Shown here: positions 5,584 through 8,949 of the stretch, piece after piece
Numbering within the stretch: the first letter of the stretch is position 1
How the letters are laid out: each line of letters begins with the position of its first letter
NCBI GenBank assembly: GCA_948497845.1
Contig: CAOOMX010000043.1
Location: 1 to 8,949, forward strand
Direction of reading: 5' to 3'
Origin: an uncultured Bacilli bacterium
GTDB lineage: Bacteria > Bacillota_I > Bacilli_A > RF39 > UBA660
Length of the DNA stretch: 8,949 nucleotides
The notes under the pieces: generated by a model
Database searches by the model: none
Told to the model about the DNA's origin: nothing
What the model saw: only the letters and a program-made list of their open reading frames with translations
Translations under genes and position numbers: made by a program

Positions 5584-7488
5584 TTAATTTAACATGAGCA
5601 CTACTGTTCCACCTTCTTTAACATACATTTCTTTATTTGGACTTTGATACACTACGGTTTGACCATCTCCACTATATTCTACTTTAAAGCCTTTTAAAGC
5701 TGCCTTAGCATCTTCTAAACTTAAGCCCTCTACATTTGGCATTAAAACATATTTTGTATCTAACCATGTATATTCCTTAGGTATCGTTTCTTTTGATGGT
5801 GCAATATCTAATATGTCAATTGCTGAACGAAAAATGTTTTTGGCAATCGGTGCTGATACTGTTCCTCCATATTGTACCACATTTTTGGCATTTTGAATGG
5901 CTACATATACAACTACTTCTGGATCATCTGCTGGCATGAAACCAATAAAGGATAATATATATTTACTTGCTGAATATACTCCATTTTCAACGGTTTGTGC
6001 TGTTCCTGTTTTTCCTCCTATTCTATAATTTTCAATATAGGCATTATGTCCTGAACCTTTAGCAACAACATTTTCTAAAGCAAATCTAACTAATTTACTA
6101 GTTTCTTCGCTTATTACTTGTTTTTCCATATTAGGTTCAATTCTTTTAATAATGGAATTCGTTTCTCTTTCTAAAAAGTTTTTTACCATAAATGGTGTAT
6201 ATAAATAGCCACCGTTTACAGCAGCACTAACTGCTCTAACTTGTTGAATTGGTGTTACACTAACCCCTTGACCAAAAGCCGTTGTAGCTGTTTCAACTAA
6301 ACCCATTTTCTCAGTTTTAAATAGGATTCCTGTACCTTCTCCATTTAAATCTATTCCTGTTTTGGAACCAAAACCAAAGGTTCTAATATAATTCATTAGA
6401 GTTTCTGTGCCTAAATCTAGACCTATAGAAACAAAGCCAGGGTTACAAGAATTTTCTACTACTTCTAAATAACTTTGTGTACCATGACCACCATGTTTCC
6501 AACAATGGATTGTTGCCCCATCAACATTAATGCTTCCACCATCAGTAAAACTTCCTTCAAATAAATTTATTTTCTTTTCCTCTAAGGCTGATGCTAAGGT
6601 CATTATCTTAAAAGTGGATCCTGGCTCAAAAGTCATCCATATTGGTAAGTTTCGATTAATAACTTCTGTACTAGCATTTTGATAATTATTAGGGTCAAAA
6701 TCAGGTCTACTAGCCATAGCTAAGACTTCTCCTGTTTTAGGATTCATAGCTAAAGCTATTGCGCTATCAGCATCATATTTTTGCATAGCGTTATCAAGCT
6801 CATTTTCTACTGCCTCTTGTAAATCTAAATCTATTGTCAATTGCAATGTGATGCCACTGGTCGGAGCTTCATAAATTTCTGCTAATTCTAATTTGTGTCC
6901 TTTCCCATCAGAAAAATATTTAATGCTGCCATCACTACCCGTCAAATATTCATTGTAGTATAATTCTAAGCCTGATAACCCTTGATTATCTATTCCAACG
7001 TATCCTAAAACATGACTTAATAAATCTCCATGAGGATAATATCTTTTACTTTCCTTTACTAAATATACACCATCTAGTTTTAATGCATCTATTTTTTCTG
7101 CCGTCTCATAGTCTAATCTTCTTCCTTCTGGATGTACTCTTTCAATAGAGGTTCTTTTTGTAACATGTGCTAACATATCTTTATAGTCGCTATTTAAGAT
7201 TTCAGATAATTTCTTAGCAGTATCCTCAGCATTAACTACTTGCGATGGAATAATAACTAGCGAGGTTGTTGTAATATTTGTCGCTAAAACGTTGCCATTG
7301 CGATCTATGATTTCTCCTCGATCTGCTGAAATCGGCAATTTTCTACTCCATAGCGATTCAGCTAATGTATTTAATTTATTGTATTGAAATACTTGAATAT
7401 AAAATACTTTAGCTATAGTAATGGTCAAACATATTAAACATATTAAAAAACAATATCTAATTCTTGTATGTATATTATTATAAAACAT
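5584..7488 (-). CDS. Class B division penicillin-binding protein (FtsI/SpoVD type) with one PASTA domain
   Basis: This is a peptidoglycan DD-transpeptidase of 634 residues, the usual size. One N-terminal membrane segment (about 13-33) anchors it. The pedestal/dimer domain opens with DRGEIIDRNGNVLA (56-69). The transpeptidase domain has the full set: S291-T-F-K294 (in FEPGSTFKIMT), S347-C-N349 (in VENSCNPGF) and K493-T-G-T496 (in IGGKTGTAQ). A single C-terminal PASTA domain (about 580-634, MPNVEGLSLEDAKAAL...) ends the protein. It would crosslink strands made by FtsW at the septum. The ATG at 7488 has AGAGGG (7500-7495) 6 nt upstream. mraY follows, as in dcw clusters where ftsI/pbpB or spoVD precede mraY. 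I leave the symbol blank because pbpB, ftsI and spoVD cannot be told apart here; the single PASTA domain resembles SpoVD. No murE, ftsL or mraW lies upstream. Confidence 0.95.
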   Translation of the reverse strand: MFYNNIHTRIRYCFLICLICLTITIAKVFYIQVFQYNKLNTLAESLWSRKLPISADRGEIIDRNGNVLATNITTTSLVIIPSQVVNAEDTAKKLSEILNSDYKDMLAHVTKRTSIERVHPEGRRLDYETAEKIDALKLDGVYLVKESKRYYPHGDLLSHVLGYVGIDNQGLSGLELYYNEYLTGSDGSIKYFSDGKGHKLELAEIYEAPTSGITLQLTIDLDLQEAVENELDNAMQKYDADSAIALAMNPKTGEVLAMASRPDFDPNNYQNASTEVINRNLPIWMTFEPGSTFKIMTLASALEEKKINLFEGSFTDGGSINVDGATIHCWKHGGHGTQSYLEVVENSCNPGFVSIGLDLGTETLMNYIRTFGFGSKTGIDLNGEGTGILFKTEKMGLVETATTAFGQGVSVTPIQQVRAVSAAVNGGYLYTPFMVKNFLERETNSIIKRIEPNMEKQVISEETSKLVRFALENVVAKGSGHNAYIENYRIGGKTGTAQTVENGVYSASKYILSFIGFMPADDPEVVVYVAIQNAKNVVQYGGTVSAPIAKNIFRSAIDILDIAPSKETIPKEYTWLDTKYVLMPNVEGLSLEDAKAALKGFKVEYSGDGQTVVYQSPNKEMYVKEGGTVVLMLN

Positions 7489-7494
7489 AATTAT

Positions 7495-7500
7495 CCCTCT
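7495..7500 (-). promoter_or_regulatory. RBS of the division PBP gene
   Basis: AGAGGG on the minus strand lies 6 nt before the ATG at 7488-7486 and fixes the start. The U run of the preceding terminator ends only 14 nt upstream, so I could not fit a normal promoter for this gene after that terminator. Confidence 0.7.
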
Positions 7501-7514
7501 TATAAAAATATATT

Positions 7515-7564
7515 AAAAAAAAGAAAAATTATTAAAGAAGCTTTTTAAACTATCTTTATTTTTC
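7515..7564 (-). terminator. Probable intrinsic terminator after the FN3-protein gene
   Basis: Nine nucleotides past the stop, GAAAAAT-AAAGA (7564-7553) can pair with TCTTT and ATTTTTC (to 7523) across a 4-nt bulge. An inner AG/CT extends the stem. Eight T follow (7522-7515). The bulges and A/T content make this weaker than the mraY terminator, and leakage would feed the PBP gene. Confidence 0.45.
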
Positions 7565-7573
7565 TTTTTATTT

Positions 7574-8949
7574 TTAAGATATTCGATAAGGACTTGATTG
7601 TGTTCCTGTTCCTGATGAAAAAGTAACATTAGCATTTAAATAGAAAACTGGTCGTATTATTCCAGAACTTATCCATCCAGCATCTACTGAACCATCTCTA
7701 ATCACGATAAAAGTTTCATTAGTATTACTAGACACTTTAGATAGCGTCCATTCATCGTCTGAGTTAAACAGCCAATTACTGTTTTGGGCAGAACTATAAT
7801 CTGATGAAGTTTCAGAATATCCAGGATATGTCCAATATGTTGATGTTGCAGCATAGTAATAATCATTTACATACATTAATGCTATTTTTGAAGAATATGT
7901 TGTATTTATTTTATTACTTCCCACTTCATAATTATATGCTGTTTTGGCATTAGATCCTGATCCCCTTGCATAAGTCATTCCTCCTATATACCATGTTGTT
8001 GTGGCTATTTTATTTGTCCATGTTGTTCCTAAATTGGTTAAATATGTTCCATTTAATTCATCTTTATTCAGTAAGCTATCTTTCCAATTATTGGTATTCT
8101 CTGATGTTCCAGAATATTTTCCATATTGTAGATAAGAAGCCTTAATCAACTTTACTTGATCTCCAAAAACACCGATAATTCGATATAAGTTAGCACTTGG
8201 ACATGTACTTGCTGTTGAGCCAAAGCATACATAGTTATTTGGGTTTGCTCCAGCATATCTATATGAATTATCTCCTGCTCCATTTGCTAATGATGAGGTG
8301 TGATAATAAAGTCCATTTGTTCCTTGTGATGTATATTTTGATTTTATTTTTTCAGCAATTGTCATAGCGCTTGTTGTTACGCTTTTGCTCGCTACTGTTG
8401 ACTCTATACCTCCGCTATCTACTACTTTCACTCTTATGCTATATGAAGTACTACTGTTTAATCCTGTAAATGTATGACTTGATGTAGTTGCAGTTGTTGT
8501 TTTTGTTGTCCATGTACTTCCTGCATCTTTGCTAAACATATACTTGGCTATTGTTTTACTTCCTGCTGTTCCTGTGGCATGTACTGTGATTGAGTTTGAT
8601 GTTTGAGTGGTTGATGTTATACTGGCTGTTGGATTAACATAACTCGTTGTTACTGATACACTGTATATGCTTGATTCTCTGTTATTGTTATCTACTACTT
8701 TGACTCTGATACTATATGCTGCATTACTTGTTAATCCACTAAATGTATATGAGTTCGTTGTTGAAGTACTGGTTTGAGTCGTCCAGTTACTTCCTCCATC
8801 TTTACTGTACATATATTTTGCTATGCTACCATCTCCTGCTGTTCCTGTAGCATTAATTGTTATACTTGACCCTGTTTTTGATGTTGTTGCACTTACACTT
8901 GGTACTCTGTATGTATTTGTAGTCACACTTAAACTATATGGATTTGACA
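7574..8949 (-). CDS. Secreted or surface protein with FN3-like repeats, N-terminus outside the window
   Basis: The frame is open to the window edge: 457 residues are visible and no true start is present. A GTG at 8926 lies inside the last strand of a further upstream repeat and is unlikely to be the start. Two tandem repeats of about 91 residues (8902-8633 and 8632-8363) share GTAG...IAKYM(Y/F)SKD.GS.WTT, SY(T/S)... and SIRVKVVD...ES patterns, typical of Ig-like or FN3 beta-sandwich domains. The rest (8362-7577, about 262 residues) is Ser/Thr/Asn/Tyr-rich, with GLYYHTSSL, a C-x7-C pair (possible disulfide), NLYRIIGVFGDQVKLIKASY, YNYEVGSN, IRPVFYLN and a terminal GTGTQSSPYRIS. I recall similar C-terminal modules in surface proteins of uncultured gut Firmicutes but cannot name a characterised family. 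There is no LPXTG signal or C-terminal membrane helix, so any anchor must be N-terminal. Extracellular adhesion or binding is inference from composition. Confidence 0.85.
   Translation of the reverse strand, partial: SNPYSLSVTTNTYRVPSVSATTSKTGSSITINATGTAGDGSIAKYMYSKDGGSNWTTQTSTSTTNSYTFSGLTSNAAYSIRVKVVDNNNRESSIYSVSVTTSYVNPTASITSTTQTSNSITVHATGTAGSKTIAKYMFSKDAGSTWTTKTTTATTSSHTFTGLNSSTSYSIRVKVVDSGGIESTVASKSVTTSAMTIAEKIKSKYTSQGTNGLYYHTSSLANGAGDNSYRYAGANPNNYVCFGSTASTCPSANLYRIIGVFGDQVKLIKASYLQYGKYSGTSENTNNWKDSLLNKDELNGTYLTNLGTTWTNKIATTTWYIGGMTYARGSGSNAKTAYNYEVGSNKINTTYSSKIALMYVNDYYYAATSTYWTYPGYSETSSDYSSAQNSNWLFNSDDEWTLSKVSSNTNETFIVIRDGSVDAGWISSGIIRPVFYLNANVTFSSGTGTQSSPYRIS
8363..8902 (-). repeat. 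Two tandem FN3/Ig-like repeats (about 273 bp each)
   Basis: The repeat units can be aligned at the protein level with a 91-residue period (GTAGDGSIAKYM against GTAGSKTIAKYM). They are also visibly similar in DNA, for example the shared plus-strand word cctgctgttcctgt. The residues next to the window edge (NPYSLSVTTNTY) match the end of a repeat (IYSVSVTTSYVN), so at least one more copy lies beyond the window. Confidence 0.8.

Noticed and set aside
7574..7640. Sortase signal at the C-terminus of the FN3 protein
   Set aside because: The last residues (GTGTQSSPYRIS) have no LPXTG-like motif, no hydrophobic segment and no basic tail.
7577..8362. A diversity-generating retroelement acting on the FN3 protein
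   Set aside because: No reverse transcriptase, template repeat or accessory gene is in the window; only a loose resemblance of the C-terminal domain prompted the idea.
8924..8926. GTG as the start codon of the FN3-protein gene
   Set aside because: The frame stays open upstream to the window edge, and the residues there match the end of another FN3 repeat. The GTG is an internal Val codon, and no RBS precedes it.
1..8949. Mycoplasma-type genetic code (UGA as Trp)
   Set aside because: Trp residues checked in the NusB-, FtsW- and HipA-like genes are TGG, and all conserved proteins have full length without in-frame TGA.
1..8949. CRISPR array, tRNA, rRNA or insertion sequence
   Set aside because: No regularly spaced short repeats, cloverleaf-like segments, rRNA signatures, transposase motifs or long terminal inverted repeats were seen; the only large repeats are the FN3 coding units.

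Overview
The window is AT-rich, every supported gene lies on the minus strand, and every visible stop codon is TAA. Tryptophan is encoded by TGG (checked in the NusB-, FtsW- and HipA-like genes), so the standard bacterial code fits and the UGA-Trp code of mycoplasmas does not. Gram-positive-type Shine-Dalgarno sequences, a PASTA-tailed division PBP, a sortase and Lys-rich protein tails suggest a low-GC Firmicute. My best guess is an uncultured gut Bacilli/Mollicutes-RF39-like lineage. That guess rests partly on remembering similar Ser/Thr/Tyr-rich surface proteins from such genomes and is inference only.

In transcription order (high to low coordinates): (1) 8949-7574, the C-terminal part of a secreted or surface protein with two FN3-like repeats and an unrecognised C-terminal domain. 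Its 5' end lies outside the window. (2) 7488-4504, a cell-wall unit of a class B division PBP (FtsI/SpoVD type, one PASTA domain) followed by mraY, closed by a strong hairpin-plus-U-run terminator. (3) 4407-3322, the SEDS glycosyltransferase ftsW, with its own probable promoter. (4) 3222-1915, a multipass acyltransferase-3-like protein with a long Lys/Thr-rich N-terminal tail, a TTG start, a good extended -10 promoter and a terminator that overlaps its stop codon. (5) 1790-1263, a short sortase. (6) 1194-799, nusB. (7) 795-1, a HipA-like kinase ORF that begins 3 nt after the nusB stop in the same frame and runs off the window edge.

MraY makes lipid I at the membrane. FtsW polymerises lipid II and the PBP crosslinks the new strand, so units 2 and 3 are the core of septal wall synthesis. 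The familiar neighbours murD, murG, ftsL and divIB are absent here, so this looks like a broken-up or reduced dcw cluster. The acyltransferase, sortase and FN3 protein are envelope or surface functions. NusB is a transcription antitermination factor, and the kinase-like gene appears to depend on it for transcription and perhaps translation.

No rRNA, tRNA, CRISPR array, insertion sequence or origin was seen. The most unusual points are the HipA-like ORF fused in frame (apart from one stop) to nusB, the acyltransferase that appears to lack the family's Arg/His motif, and the FN3 protein's C-terminal domain.
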